In this document: one piece after another, positions 25,882 through 34,087 of the stretch | How the letters are laid out: each line of letters begins with the position of its first letter | Position numbering within the stretch: the first letter of the stretch is position 1 | Source: Hyphomonadaceae bacterium | GTDB lineage: Bacteria; Pseudomonadota; Alphaproteobacteria; Caulobacterales; Aquidulcibacteraceae | Assembly (NCBI GenBank): GCA_016791365.1 | Contig: JAEUMT010000027.1 | Span: forward strand, 1 to 64,000 | Reading direction: 5' to 3' | Length of the DNA stretch: 64,000 nt | The notes under the pieces: generated by a model | Databases searched by the model: none | Told to the model about the DNA's origin: nothing | The model's input: only the letters and a program-made list of their open reading frames with translations | Position numbers and translations under genes: made by a program

Positions 25882-26913
25882 TTATTGCAGCGGCATGAAT
25901 ATCTCGATGCGCGTCGGCGCCGCGCCGTCGGCCGAGCCCTGCTGATGAACGACCTCCCAGGGCAAGCCGCCTTCGCGACCGGCGATACGATGCGCTTGCA
26001 TGTAGGCGTTCATTTGCGCGTACGCGGCCTGAATATTGTTGCGCTGACCTTCGACCAGCACGTGCATCGCCTGGCCTGAGGGCGTTTGACCAACCTGCAC
26101 GCCCACGACACTGAGAGGCGTTGCGCCGGAGTACGGGTAACCGACGCGGAAGCTAATGCGATTGTTCTCGTAAGACGTCACAACACGCGTCAGCGCACCC
26201 GCCTGGGTGAGCTGATACTGAGTCATGAAATCACGGACCTGGTTGATGCCGATGGTCTCGGCACGCTCCATTTCGGCGAGGTTGTCGAGCGAGGTTTCGA
26301 CCGTCGAATAGACAAACATCTGCGGCGCGATCTCGTCGAATTGCGGATTGAGCGCTTCGAAATTCACGTTCGGCAGTTGCTCAGCCAGCGTCTTCAAGCG
26401 CGCGAGGCCGCTGTCCAATTCCTTCTGCACCATCCCGCGCAGGATAAGGTTCATGTAACGGCACGGAACATTGATCCAGCCGGCGCCACATTCAGCGGTG
26501 ACGGTCCAGGCGACGGCGGTGCCGCCATCGACCGGCCGCAGCAACATGTCGGCGTTGAGTGTCGCCCGTTCGCCCATTTCGAGGATGCTCTGAACTTCTT
26601 CGTTCGGCACCGAATCGACGATCGACATGCGCCCTGAACCAACCTCGCGGACGTCCGAAGCCCAGCGCATGGTTTGTCCGGCGCCAGGTTCGCCGGAGAA
26701 CGTGTAGTCCGCGTCGGGATCGCGCGCGTAATACGGCGACCATTCCTTCGCGATGTTGAGGTCGTTCACCATCGCGAAGACAGACGCGCGCGGACGTTCG
26801 ACCGTCACGCTGCGTGTCACTTCAAGCGAGTTGGGCAAGAGAAACGTGCCGACGGCGAAAAGCGCGCCCAGCACGAGCGCGACAACCAGCAGCAATCCAA
26901 GAAACCATCTCAT
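25882..26913 (-). CDS. Membrane-anchored SRPBCC protein with GyrI-like C-terminal domain
   Basis: 343 residues from ATG 26913 (MRWFLGLLLVVALVLGALFA), an N-terminal membrane anchor, with GGGGG upstream. Residues about 35-190 form a START/SRPBCC domain (EVTRSVTVERPRASVFAMVN, AKEWSPYYARDP, GGTAVAWTVTAE). Residues about 200-343 resemble the effector-binding (GyrI-like/AraC_E_bind) domain (FVYSTVETSLDN, GLPWEVVHQQG, ending RIEIFMPLQ). It probably binds a small ligand at the membrane surface; the ligand is unknown. Confidence 0.85.
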   Translation of the reverse strand: MRWFLGLLLVVALVLGALFAVGTFLLPNSLEVTRSVTVERPRASVFAMVNDLNIAKEWSPYYARDPDADYTFSGEPGAGQTMRWASDVREVGSGRMSIVDSVPNEEVQSILEMGERATLNADMLLRPVDGGTAVAWTVTAECGAGWINVPCRYMNLILRGMVQKELDSGLARLKTLAEQLPNVNFEALNPQFDEIAPQMFVYSTVETSLDNLAEMERAETIGINQVRDFMTQYQLTQAGALTRVVTSYENNRISFRVGYPYSGATPLSVVGVQVGQTPSGQAMHVLVEGQRNNIQAAYAQMNAYMQAHRIAGREGGLPWEVVHQQGSADGAAPTRIEIFMPLQ

Positions 26914-27129
26914 GCGCCAGCCCCCGCGCGTAAGCACAAGGACTTAGCATCGGCGCGCGAGCATCGCCACGCCGCGCCTTGCATGCTTGCATGGCGCGGC
27001 TCTGCCTCGCGCCTAGCGCGAACCCCCGTAAACATAATGTGCGTCATCACCCAACCCGGACGACGCCCTCCCAGCCGGGAATTTGGTTACCACAGGGAAA
27101 GACTGGCCGTCAGCCCGCTGCTGCAGATG

Positions 27130-27480
27130 CTAAACGCGTGTTGCGTCCCAGACATCGAATTCGTGGGCGATGCAGCGTTCCATCATCTCACGCCAGACCG
27201 GCTCGGCGATGGCCCAGGAAAGCCCGGTGCGCTCCGCTTCCGCCCTCACGTTGGCCAGCACCTGGTTGATGCGGGCTTCATCGCGCACCACGTCGCGGCT
27301 GGGCTTAATCCGGGCGGCAGCGTGCATATAACCCTGGCGGCGGGTGATGAGCGCGACCAGCATGCGGTCGATTTCATCGACGCCGGCGCGGACGTCGAGC
27401 ATCGTCTTGCAGTCGTCTGGATCGAGCGCTTCGAAGCGGGTCTCCGCCTGGGCCGCCTCGATACGGTTGAGGTTTTTCAT
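27130..27480 (-). CDS. Chorismate mutase, AroQ type
   Basis: 116 residues, all-helical AroQ chorismate mutase. Conserved positions: LDVRAGVDEIDRMLVALITR (the catalytic R and the DEID), ARIKPSRDVVRDEARINQVL, then EPVWREMMERCIAHEFDVWD. It converts chorismate to prephenate for Phe/Tyr synthesis. Located 128 bases before uvrC and divergent from it. It is free-standing, not fused to prephenate dehydratase. Confidence 0.93.
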   Translation of the reverse strand: MKNLNRIEAAQAETRFEALDPDDCKTMLDVRAGVDEIDRMLVALITRRQGYMHAAARIKPSRDVVRDEARINQVLANVRAEAERTGLSWAIAEPVWREMMERCIAHEFDVWDATRV

Positions 27481-27608
27481 GTGGATACCGTGGCGGGAGC
27501 CGCCTTTCCCGTCCAGGGGGCGCGGGGCCGCAGGACGATAGGTTCCACCTCACCTGTCTGGGATCAGGCCGCGCCCAACCCCATTTGTGACGATACACTG
27601 ACGACTCG

Positions 27609-29699
27609 ATGAGCGGCGCCGACAAACCCATCACGCCTCCGCTGGAGCACCTTCCCGCGGAAGATGCGCCGACGCCCGTCATGAAGGGCATCGAGGCGAT
27701 CCGCGATACGTGGAAGCGGCTTCCGATGAAGCCGGGCGTCTATCGGATGATCGGGGCCGACGGCGAGGTGCTCTATGTCGGCAAGGCCAAGAGCCTGAAA
27801 AACCGCGTCGGGCAATACGCGCAGGGGCGCGGCCACACCAACGCAATTTACCGGATGATCCATCAGACAATGTCGATGGAGGTGATCGTCACGGCGACAG
27901 AGACCGAAGCTCTGTTGCTCGAGACGAACATGATCAAGCGCCTGAGGCCGCGCTACAACGTGCTGATGCGGGACGACAAGAGCTTCCCGTTTATTGCGAT
28001 ACGTACGGATCACGTGACGCCGGTTCTGCAAAAGCATCGCGGCGCGAAGAGCTTCAAAGGCAAGTTCTACGGGCCGTTCGCCAGCGCCGGCGCGGTAAAC
28101 CGCACGCTGAATACGCTGCAGAAAGCGTTCCTACTGCGCTCGTGCTCGGACTCCACCTTCAGCGGCCGCACGCGGCCCTGCATGCTCTATCAGATCAAGC
28201 GCTGCTCGGCGCCGTGCACGGGGCTGGTGAACGAGGGCGAGTACGCGGCGTTGGTCAAAGACTCGATGGACTTCCTCGAAGGCCGGTCGGTTGAACTGCA
28301 GGACCGGCTTGCGGTTGAGATGCGGGAGTCGGCTGAAAAACTCGAGTTCGAGCACGCGGCGCGGCTACGAAATCGCATCCGGGCCCTGGCAAGCGTGCGG
28401 GCCTCGCAAGGCATCAATCCGCATACGTTCGATGAAGCCGACGTGTTCGCGCTTCATGTCGAAGGCGGCCAGTCCTGCATGCAGGTGTTCTTCTTCCGCG
28501 CCGGCCAGAACTGGGGCAACCGCGCCTATTTCCCGCGTCACGGCGGTGAGGAGACGCCGGAGGACATTATGGGCGCCTTCATCGCGCAATTTTACGACGA
28601 TCGCGAACCACCGAAGCTGATCCTCAGCAACATCGAGCCGACGGATCGCGAACTGCTCGAAGAAGCGCTGTGCATCCGCGCCGAATGCAAAGTCGAAATC
28701 CGCAAGCCGGAGCGTGGCGAGAAGCGCGAGATTGTGGATGCGGTGCTGCTGAACGCGCGCGAAGCGCTTGGCCGGCGTATGGCGGAAACCGGCAGCGTCG
28801 CGAAGCTGCTCGATGGTGTGGCGGAAGTGTTCGGCTTGTCGCAGCGGCCGGAGCGGATCGAGGTTTACGACAACAGCCACATCCAGGGCACGAACGCGCT
28901 CGGCGCGATGATCGTCGCGGGGCCGGAAGGCTTCACCAAGAACCAGTACCGCAAGTTCAACATGAAGTCGGAGGAGTTCGACGGCGACGACTTCGCAATG
29001 ATGAAGGCGATGATCCGGCGGCGGTTCGCAAGGATGTTGAGTGAGCGCGAAGAGCCCTCCCCCCTTGTGGGGGAGGGTTGGGAGGGGGGGCGTTCCGACG
29101 CGCAGTCGTCTGACAGCGTGACGGCCGATCGCCCCCCACCCCCTGCCCCCGCCCCGCAAGGGGCCGGGGGTGCTGTTGCTGACGGCGGCGTCGATTTTTC
29201 GAAAGAGCGTGACGAACCCGAGCGCGATTCAAAATTCGGCGCATGGCCGGATCTTGTCTTGATCGACGGCGGCGATGGGCAGCTCAATGCGGCGCTTGAG
29301 GCGCTGGATGAGCTTGGCCTCAAGAATCGCATCACTATCGCCGGCATCGCCAAGGGCGTGGACCGCGACGCCGGGCGCGAGCGCTTCTTCATTCCGGGCA
29401 AGCCGGCGTTCCGGCTCGACGAGAAGAGTCCGGTTCTCTACTACCTGCAGCGGCTCCGAGACGAAGCGCACCGCTTCGCCATCGGCGCTCATCGCGGCAA
29501 ACGCAGCGCCGGCATCGCCAAAAATCCGCTCGACGAAATCGGCGGCATCGGCCCTGCCCGCAAACGCGCCTTGCTCGATCGCTTTGGCTCGGCGCGCGGC
29601 GTATCGCGTGCGGCGCTGGCGGAACTGGAAGCGGTGGAAGGCGTCAACAAGGAACTGGCGAAGCGCATTTATGACTTCTTCCACGACAACAAACGCTGA
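27609..29699 (+). CDS. uvrC: UvrABC system protein C, with an in-frame palindromic repeat insertion
   Basis: 696 residues, longer than the family norm (about 600-630). Makes the dual incision in nucleotide excision repair. GIY-YIG nuclease at the N-terminus (PGVYRMIGADGEVLYVGKAK), UVR motif (ESAEKLEFEHAARLRNRIRA), RNase H-like C-terminal nuclease (EVYDNSHIQGTNALGAMIVA, then LVLIDGGDGQLNAALEALDE) and HhH pair at the end (IGGIGPARKRALLDRFGSAR). Between residues about 480 and 537 the sequence turns to PSPLVGEGWEGG...PPPPAPAPQG, encoded by the REP-like element at 29050-29175, between RRRFARML and WPDLVLIDGG where homologues have only a short linker. The frame is kept. pgsA starts inside its 3' end. 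Confidence 0.97.
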   Translation: MSGADKPITPPLEHLPAEDAPTPVMKGIEAIRDTWKRLPMKPGVYRMIGADGEVLYVGKAKSLKNRVGQYAQGRGHTNAIYRMIHQTMSMEVIVTATETEALLLETNMIKRLRPRYNVLMRDDKSFPFIAIRTDHVTPVLQKHRGAKSFKGKFYGPFASAGAVNRTLNTLQKAFLLRSCSDSTFSGRTRPCMLYQIKRCSAPCTGLVNEGEYAALVKDSMDFLEGRSVELQDRLAVEMRESAEKLEFEHAARLRNRIRALASVRASQGINPHTFDEADVFALHVEGGQSCMQVFFFRAGQNWGNRAYFPRHGGEETPEDIMGAFIAQFYDDREPPKLILSNIEPTDRELLEEALCIRAECKVEIRKPERGEKREIVDAVLLNAREALGRRMAETGSVAKLLDGVAEVFGLSQRPERIEVYDNSHIQGTNALGAMIVAGPEGFTKNQYRKFNMKSEEFDGDDFAMMKAMIRRRFARMLSEREEPSPLVGEGWEGGRSDAQSSDSVTADRPPPPAPAPQGAGGAVADGGVDFSKERDEPERDSKFGAWPDLVLIDGGDGQLNAALEALDELGLKNRITIAGIAKGVDRDAGRERFFIPGKPAFRLDEKSPVLYYLQRLRDEAHRFAIGAHRGKRSAGIAKNPLDEIGGIGPARKRALLDRFGSARGVSRAALAELEAVEGVNKELAKRIYDFFHDNKR
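29050..29175 (+). repeat. REP-like palindromic element inserted inside uvrC
   Basis: Left palindrome CCCTCCCCCCTTGTGGGGGA near 29056-29076 with GGGTTGGGAGGGGGG after it; right arm about 29130-29171 with CCCCCCACCCCCTGCCCCCG and a GCCCCGCAAGGGGC hairpin. The same two-part layout and the shared inner stretch GATCGCCCCCCACCCCC occur at 33966-34081 between moxR and the DUF58 gene, in the same orientation. In uvrC the element has no stop codon in frame and encodes a Pro/Gly-rich loop. Confidence 0.8.
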
Positions 29700-30321
29700 C
29701 GCCGCCGCGGGGCGCAAGAGCACGATCCCGATCCTGTTGACGGTGTTTCGGATCGTCATGGCGCCGGTGATTGCAGGCCTAGTGCTGTGGGCCGCGACGC
29801 AAGCCCATGCCGATCCGTTGCTCGCGGGCTTTGTCTATGCACTGGCGCTGATCTTGTTCGTGATCGCGGCACTGACCGATTGGCTGGACGGCTATCTCGC
29901 GCGCAAGCTTGATGCGGTCACGCCACTCGGTGCGGCGCTCGATCACGCGGCGGACAAAGTGTTGGTCACGTGCGCGCTGGTGGCGCTGGCGTATGCGGCG
30001 CTGCCGATGATGCTGGTTGCCGCGTCAGTCATCATCCTTGGCCGCGACGTGGCGGTGGCCGGACTGCGTGAAGGCATTTCAGCGCAAGGCAAGACATTGC
30101 CGGTGAGCCAACTGGGCAAATGGAAGGCGGCGGCGGAGATGGCCGGCGTCGGCGCGTTCCTGGCGTTCCAGGCGGCGGCGTTGCTGGCTGCGTCTTTCAG
30201 CCTGCCAATAAGCTTCGTGATTGGTTTGGATTGGGCCGCGCGCGTGTTGTTGTGGTCCGCGGCGGCGTTGGCGCTGGTGAGCGGCGCGCAATATCTCGGT
30301 GCGCTGTTGAAGCGCGACTAG
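29671..30321 (+). CDS. pgsA: CDP-diacylglycerol-glycerol-3-phosphate 3-phosphatidyltransferase
   Basis: 216 residues from ATG 29671, which overlaps the last 29 bases of uvrC in another frame; this is the ATG just upstream of the conserved IPILLTVFRIVMAPV. The CDP-alcohol phosphotransferase signature D-G-x2-A-R-x8-G-x3-D-x3-D is complete in DWLDGYLARKLDAVTPLGAA followed by LDHAADK. Five to six membrane helices. It makes phosphatidylglycerophosphate for phosphatidylglycerol. The uvrC-pgsA order is common in alphaproteobacteria. Confidence 0.95.
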   Translation: MTSSTTTNADAAAGRKSTIPILLTVFRIVMAPVIAGLVLWAATQAHADPLLAGFVYALALILFVIAALTDWLDGYLARKLDAVTPLGAALDHAADKVLVTCALVALAYAALPMMLVAASVIILGRDVAVAGLREGISAQGKTLPVSQLGKWKAAAEMAGVGAFLAFQAAALLAASFSLPISFVIGLDWAARVLLWSAAALALVSGAQYLGALLKRD

Positions 30322-30330
30322 TCCGGCAAA

Positions 30331-30411
30331 TCAGTCCGGGCGGCCGAATTCGATGGTGTTGAGCACCAAGATCGCAACGATGAAGACGCCAATGGCGATG
30401 AGCGCGGCCAT
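30331..30411 (-). CDS. 26-residue single-helix membrane peptide
   Basis: The peptide is MAALIAIGVFIVAILVLNTI followed by EFGRPD: one transmembrane helix and a short polar tail. GGGGAAA lies 4-10 bases before the ATG. The LN.IEFGR.D ending resembles tiny proteins that I recall from other Caulobacterales genomes, which supports a real gene (memory-based). It converges on pgsA. Confidence 0.6.
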   Translation of the reverse strand: MAALIAIGVFIVAILVLNTIEFGRPD

Positions 30412-30481
30412 GTATTTCCCCGAATTCCAAATCTGAACCCGCTCTAACCGATCCGCCCCGCCCCCGCCAAGGGGCTATCGG

Positions 30482-30856
30482 TCACACGTGCTGGACGACT
30501 GACAGGAGGTTCAGGTCAGGGTCGTGAAACCAGGCGACTTTTGTGCCGTCGGGGGCGGCCCAGACGCCGCGCGCGTCCTGCACGAAGAAGCCGTAACGGG
30601 CGAAGACCACGCCCTTGGCCGTGAGGCCATCGACGGCGGCTTCGATATCATCGACCGTGAACCCAAGCACGGCATACGCCGCCGGTGTCACCCCCGGCAC
30701 ACGTGAGACGCGCACACGGGCGTTCTTGCCTTCGAAGACGAGCGCGAAACCATCGTCGCTAATGAATTTGAGGCCGAGCGTGTCGCCATAAAACGCCTTC
30801 GCCAATTCCGGCTTCACGGTGCCGACGAGCGAGGTGATGGGCGCTGAAGCAAGCAT
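30482..30856 (-). CDS. VOC (glyoxalase-like) family protein
   Basis: 124 residues, a single VOC fold. Recognisable: ITSLVGTVKPELAKAFYGDT, LGLKFISDDGFALVF, VLGFTVDDIEAAVDGLTAKG and DPDLNLLSVVQHV. The classic glyoxalase I metal ligands are not all obvious. Function unknown. Monocistronic, with an AGGAGGATCGCC leader giving a good ribosome binding site. Confidence 0.9.
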   Translation of the reverse strand: MLASAPITSLVGTVKPELAKAFYGDTLGLKFISDDGFALVFEGKNARVRVSRVPGVTPAAYAVLGFTVDDIEAAVDGLTAKGVVFARYGFFVQDARGVWAAPDGTKVAWFHDPDLNLLSVVQHV

Positions 30857-30889
30857 GGCGATCCTCCTGGCGATGGTACAGCGATCTTA

Positions 30890-31024
30890 ACCCCCCTTCT
30901 CCGTTGCGGAGAAGGGGTTGGGGGATGAGGGGAGAAGATGCGAGCGCGATTGCGAAGGCTGCGCGCCGAGCGCGGCAGCGTAACGCCCCTCACCCCCTGC
31001 CCCCTCTCCGCGAGGGAGAGGGGG
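30890..31024. repeat. REP-like palindromic element pair
   Basis: Left hairpin: 11-bp perfect stem 30893-30903 with 30907-30917, loop TTG, then GGGGGATGAGGGG. Right hairpin near 31000-31024 (CCCTCTCC...GGAGAGGG) preceded by CCCCTCACCCCCTG. The layout is the same as at 3990 and 4704. It fills the gap between two leftward genes and could act as a transcriptional boundary. Confidence 0.75.
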
Positions 31025-31028
31025 TCGT

Positions 31029-31565
31029 TCAGAACTTTTCGCCCATTTGCTCCAAGATCCAACGCAGCGCTTCGGCGTTGCCGCGGGCGTCGTCGACGGG
31101 ATTGTGGGTGTGGGCGGTTTCGCGGCGCTTCTTGAAGGCGCTGGTGTTGAGCGGCTCGCCGCGACGGCCAGCGTCGAGATCGCCGATGCGGCGCGCGCTG
31201 AAGCCGGCGGGATTGGCGCCGAGATATTTGTGGCAATACCAGTTCCAGAATTGCCAATCGAAGGCGGGATTGTCGGACCAAAAGATCGGCCGCTTGCCGC
31301 CGCCGGCGATGTCGTCGAGCCAAGCTACGGCGTCGGCCATGACGCGTTCGGCGGCGCGATAGGTTTTCTGCGTTTCGAATGAAACGCCGCTCACTTCGCG
31401 CGCGGCGGCAATGCCGGGATTGTCGATGATCGGCGCGACTTCGCCGAGGAAGCTCTGCGCTGGATCACCGAGGCTGACGAGGCCGAACGAGATCAAGTTG
31501 TAGAGGCCGGGGCATGGGCCGTCGGACTCTACGTCGAGGACGATGTGGTGTTTCCACTTTGACAT
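31029..31565 (-). CDS. DEDDh-family 3'-5' exonuclease (RNase T/DnaQ-like)
   Basis: 178 residues from MSKWKHHIVLDVESDGPCPG; the longer frame to 31604 is possible, and neither start has a good ribosome binding site. Exo I: D-V-E in VLDVESDG. Exo II: SDNPAFDWQFWNWY. Exo III: HTHNPVDDARGNAEALRWIL with the catalytic H and D. Acts on nucleic acid 3' ends; whether RNA or DNA is preferred is not determined by sequence. It is single-domain and free-standing. Confidence 0.88.
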   Translation of the reverse strand: MSKWKHHIVLDVESDGPCPGLYNLISFGLVSLGDPAQSFLGEVAPIIDNPGIAAAREVSGVSFETQKTYRAAERVMADAVAWLDDIAGGGKRPIFWSDNPAFDWQFWNWYCHKYLGANPAGFSARRIGDLDAGRRGEPLNTSAFKKRRETAHTHNPVDDARGNAEALRWILEQMGEKF

Positions 31566-31677
31566 AAGTGCATGATCGCGGGTGCGTGAGGTAACGTCTA
31601 GCACTTCGACGCGAGGTTACTCACTGACAGCGAATCGACGGCGATAAAATCTGCGGATTCAGCAAACCGGCGCTGCA

Positions 31678-31893
31678 ATGGAGCGCAAGATCAGAGGCTT
31701 TATTGATCAAGTGGCGGGGTTTAATGGCGCCCGCTATGCTCGCCGGACGATCGAGCAATCTGAAATTCGTGGGCGCGCACTCGAACTTGTCATTCCACAT
31801 TCCGGCACCGCCGCGCAGCAACGTGTTATCGACGCGGCAATTCGATATGGTGAAAGTCGCGGCGTGCGAGTTGTTGTGATTATCTATCCATGA
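31678..31893 (+). CDS. Possible orphan toxin-domain fragment
   Basis: 71 residues: MERKIRGFIDQVAGFNGARY, ARRTIEQSEIRGRALELVIP, HSGTAAQQRVIDAAIRYGES, RGVRVVVIIYP. The ending (a helix then a hydrophobic strand at the very C-terminus) is reminiscent of C-terminal toxin modules of polymorphic toxins, and the next gene resembles a CDI immunity protein. There is no ribosome binding site before ATG 31678, and the frame has a stop at 31645, so it may be a remnant of a larger toxin or a pseudogene. The identity is inference from context. Confidence 0.45.
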   Translation: MERKIRGFIDQVAGFNGARYARRTIEQSEIRGRALELVIPHSGTAAQQRVIDAAIRYGESRGVRVVVIIYP

Positions 31894-31903
31894 GGAGTGA
31901 AGC

Positions 31904-32335
31904 TTGAAAAAAGCAGCCTCGATCCATTTGCGACGCGGCAAGTTTTACGTCGACACCGAATCTCGCACGAAGGCTGGGATTTGGGTTGGCGTTGGCGCAG
32001 TGCAAATCGTCGACGAGGGCAACGACATCGCGCTCGCGGAGGCGTTGCGATCTGCCCTGGAGGCGTCCCAGCATGGAATTCCAACGCCACCGCCCGATGA
32101 CGACCTCACGATCTCGATCCTAGAAGCCGCTGGCGTGAAGACTTGGCGAGCTTTTGTTCGGGATGCGACCTGCGTTGATGCAAAGCTGAGCGATGGGCGA
32201 GTGACTCTTACACCCTACCGCAAGGTGGACAGAGCGGGGAACTATGTTCCAATCCCGGAGAAGGCACAAACCATACGATTGGCAAGCGAAGAGCTTGGGA
32301 CGATCGTTCGCAGCGTATTCGACGACGCTGGATGA
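31904..32335 (+). CDS. CdiI-like contact-dependent inhibition immunity protein
   Basis: 143 residues from TTG 31904, with GAGGAG spaced six bases. Features recalled from CDI immunity families: an N-terminal KAASIHLRRGKFYVDTES, GIWVGVGAVQIVD, LAEALRSALEASQHGIPTPP, then AAGVKTWRAFVRDATCVDAK and a final LASEELGTIVRSVFDDAG. Such proteins bind and neutralise a cognate C-terminal toxin. Its stop is followed by 12 bases and then the convergent DUF1285 gene. No CdiB or full CdiA is present in the window, so it would be an orphan immunity gene. Confidence 0.6.
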   Translation: MKKAASIHLRRGKFYVDTESRTKAGIWVGVGAVQIVDEGNDIALAEALRSALEASQHGIPTPPPDDDLTISILEAAGVKTWRAFVRDATCVDAKLSDGRVTLTPYRKVDRAGNYVPIPEKAQTIRLASEELGTIVRSVFDDAG

Positions 32336-32347
32336 AGATTTTTACCT

Positions 32348-32920
32348 CTACGGGCAAAGCACGCCTAACTCCCACCAAACCCCACCACTCCAAACACCGA
32401 GCCTGCCCTCCCTCGGTTCGGCCCACTCCACCAACTCGTAGAACGGCGCCCTCAGCACGCGTGCTTCTAGGCGGCCGCGCACGTGCACGTAGGGGCGCGG
32501 TTCGTCGCCGCGCCGCTCGACACGGAGTGGGTGCTCCGGGCTGGCGGTGACGATGTCGCCGACGTTTGTGGTGAATACGATGGTTTGGTTCTCGCCCTCT
32601 CCGACGCGGTCGGCGCGGATGGCGACGAAGGGGGCGTCTTCGACTTTAACGATGATCTTCTCGACGGGGGTGACGAGGTAGGTGATCCCGTCTTCGTCTT
32701 TTCTCAGGATCCAGGCGAAAAGCTTGACCAGGGGTTCGCGCGTGATGCGCGTTCCCTCGTGTCGCCACGTTCCATCGGCCAGGATTTCCATGCCGATCTC
32801 GCCGCAGTGGGCGGGGTTCCATTTGTCGACTGGAGGCAGGGATTTGTCGCCGGTAGCCGCATCGCGCTTGAGCGCGGCGATCAATTGCTCCAGGGACGAG
32901 GTGTTTTCAGGTGCGGCCAT
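32348..32920 (-). CDS. DUF1285 family protein
   Basis: 190 residues. Family features: PPVDKWNPAHCGEIGMEILA, TWRHEGTRITREPLVKLFAW, LRKDEDGITYLVTPVEKIIV and FVAIRADRVGEGENQ, the order known for DUF1285 of alphaproteobacteria. Function unknown. It is divergent from moxR with only 33 bases between the starts, an arrangement suggesting shared promoter space. Confidence 0.9.
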   Translation of the reverse strand: MAAPENTSSLEQLIAALKRDAATGDKSLPPVDKWNPAHCGEIGMEILADGTWRHEGTRITREPLVKLFAWILRKDEDGITYLVTPVEKIIVKVEDAPFVAIRADRVGEGENQTIVFTTNVGDIVTASPEHPLRVERRGDEPRPYVHVRGRLEARVLRAPFYELVEWAEPREGRLGVWSGGVWWELGVLCP

Positions 32921-32953
32921 AATTCAGCCGCCAACTAAGCGAGCTTCGCGCCC

Positions 32954-33946
32954 ATGAGCAATGACACTCCGCAAGCCCTGGTGGCTGAAGCTGAAGCCGC
33001 CGGCGAAGCGCTCGAACGCGTGCGCACGGAGATCGGCAAAGCGATCTTCGGCCAGGAGCGCGTAATCGAGCTGACATTGTCGGCGGTGCTGGCGGGCGGC
33101 CACGTGCTGCTGGTGGGCGCTCCGGGTTTGGCGAAGACGCGGCTCGTGGAGGCGACGGCGCGGGTGTTGGGGCTCGACTGGGGCCGCGTGCAGTTCACGC
33201 CGGATCTCATGCCGGCGGATATTCTGGGCTCGGAAGTTCTGGATCAAGATGAGAGCGGGCGGCGCCACTTCCGGTTCGTGAAGGGGCCGATCTTCACGCA
33301 ACTTCTGATGGCGGATGAAATCAACCGCGCATCGCCGCGCACGCAATCAGCGCTGCTGCAGGCGATGCAGGAGCATCACGTGACGATTGGCGGCGCGGCG
33401 TACGATGTGCCGTTGCCGTTCCACGTATTGGCGACGCAGAACCCGATCGAGCACGAAGGCGCGTACCCGTTGCCGGAGGCGCAGCTGGATCGCTTCCTGT
33501 TGCAGGTTGACGTGCCCTACCCGGATGCGGAGATCGAACGGAAGATTTTGATCGAGACGACGGGCCTTGGCGATCAGCAACCGCAAGCGGTGTTGAACGC
33601 GGAGACGCTCATTCGCTTGCAGCGTTTGGTGCGGGCGATGCCGGTTGGTGAGAAGGTGCTGGCGTCGATCTTGGAGCTGGTGCGTTCGGCGCGGCCGGGC
33701 TCGAGCCATGATCCGCGCGTGAACCAGCATGTTGCGTGGGGGCCAGGGCCGCGTGCTGGACAAGCTTTGATGTTGGCAGTGCGGGCGCGGGCTTTGCTGC
33801 GCGGGCGCTTGGCGCCGGCAGTGGATGATGTGGCGGCGCTGGCGCGGCCGGCTTTGGTGCACCGGATGTCACTCTCGTTCGGCGCGCGCGCTGAGGGCTT
33901 GGATATCGATACGCTGGTGGATGAATTGGCGGAGCGCGCGGCTTGA
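32954..33946 (+). CDS. MoxR-type AAA+ ATPase
   Basis: 330 residues. Walker A LVGAPGLAKTRLVEATARVL, the region LMPADILGSEVLD, Walker B LLMADEINRASPRTQSALLQ, and sensor-1 VLATQNPIEHEGAYPLPEAQ, all as in the MoxR family. MoxR ATPases work as chaperones for VWA-domain or envelope proteins. It is the first gene of a four-gene operon with DUF58, BatA/DUF4159 and amidotransferase-like proteins. Confidence 0.95.
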   Translation: MSNDTPQALVAEAEAAGEALERVRTEIGKAIFGQERVIELTLSAVLAGGHVLLVGAPGLAKTRLVEATARVLGLDWGRVQFTPDLMPADILGSEVLDQDESGRRHFRFVKGPIFTQLLMADEINRASPRTQSALLQAMQEHHVTIGGAAYDVPLPFHVLATQNPIEHEGAYPLPEAQLDRFLLQVDVPYPDAEIERKILIETTGLGDQQPQAVLNAETLIRLQRLVRAMPVGEKVLASILELVRSARPGSSHDPRVNQHVAWGPGPRAGQALMLAVRARALLRGRLAPAVDDVAALARPALVHRMSLSFGARAEGLDIDTLVDELAERAA

Positions 33947-33965
33947 TGAAGCCCGCAACCCTGAA

Positions 33966-34081
33966 CCCTCCCCCCTTGTGGGGGAGGGTTGGCAGGGGGG
34001 GCTTTGCGACGCTTCGCTGTTCGATGGCGCGAAGGCTGATCGCCCCCCACCCCCAACCCCGCCCCACAAGGGGGCGGGGAG
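33966..34081 (+). repeat. REP-like element between moxR and the DUF58 gene
   Basis: Left palindrome (CCCTCCCCCCTTGTGGGGGA type), a spacer of about 50 bases, then GATCGCCCCCCACCCCCAAC and a right GCCCCACAAGGGGGCGGGG hairpin. It is a sister copy of the uvrC insertion. Its right arm ends in GGGGAG, six bases before the ATG of the next gene, so it supplies the ribosome binding site. Confidence 0.8.
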
Positions 34082-34087
34082 TCGACT

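Noticed and set aside
27040-27125. A GGGAA-TTTGGT-like stretch suggestive of a cobalamin riboswitch
   Set aside because: The B12-box core is absent and the only gene downstream on that strand is uvrC after another leader; a covariance-model search would settle it.
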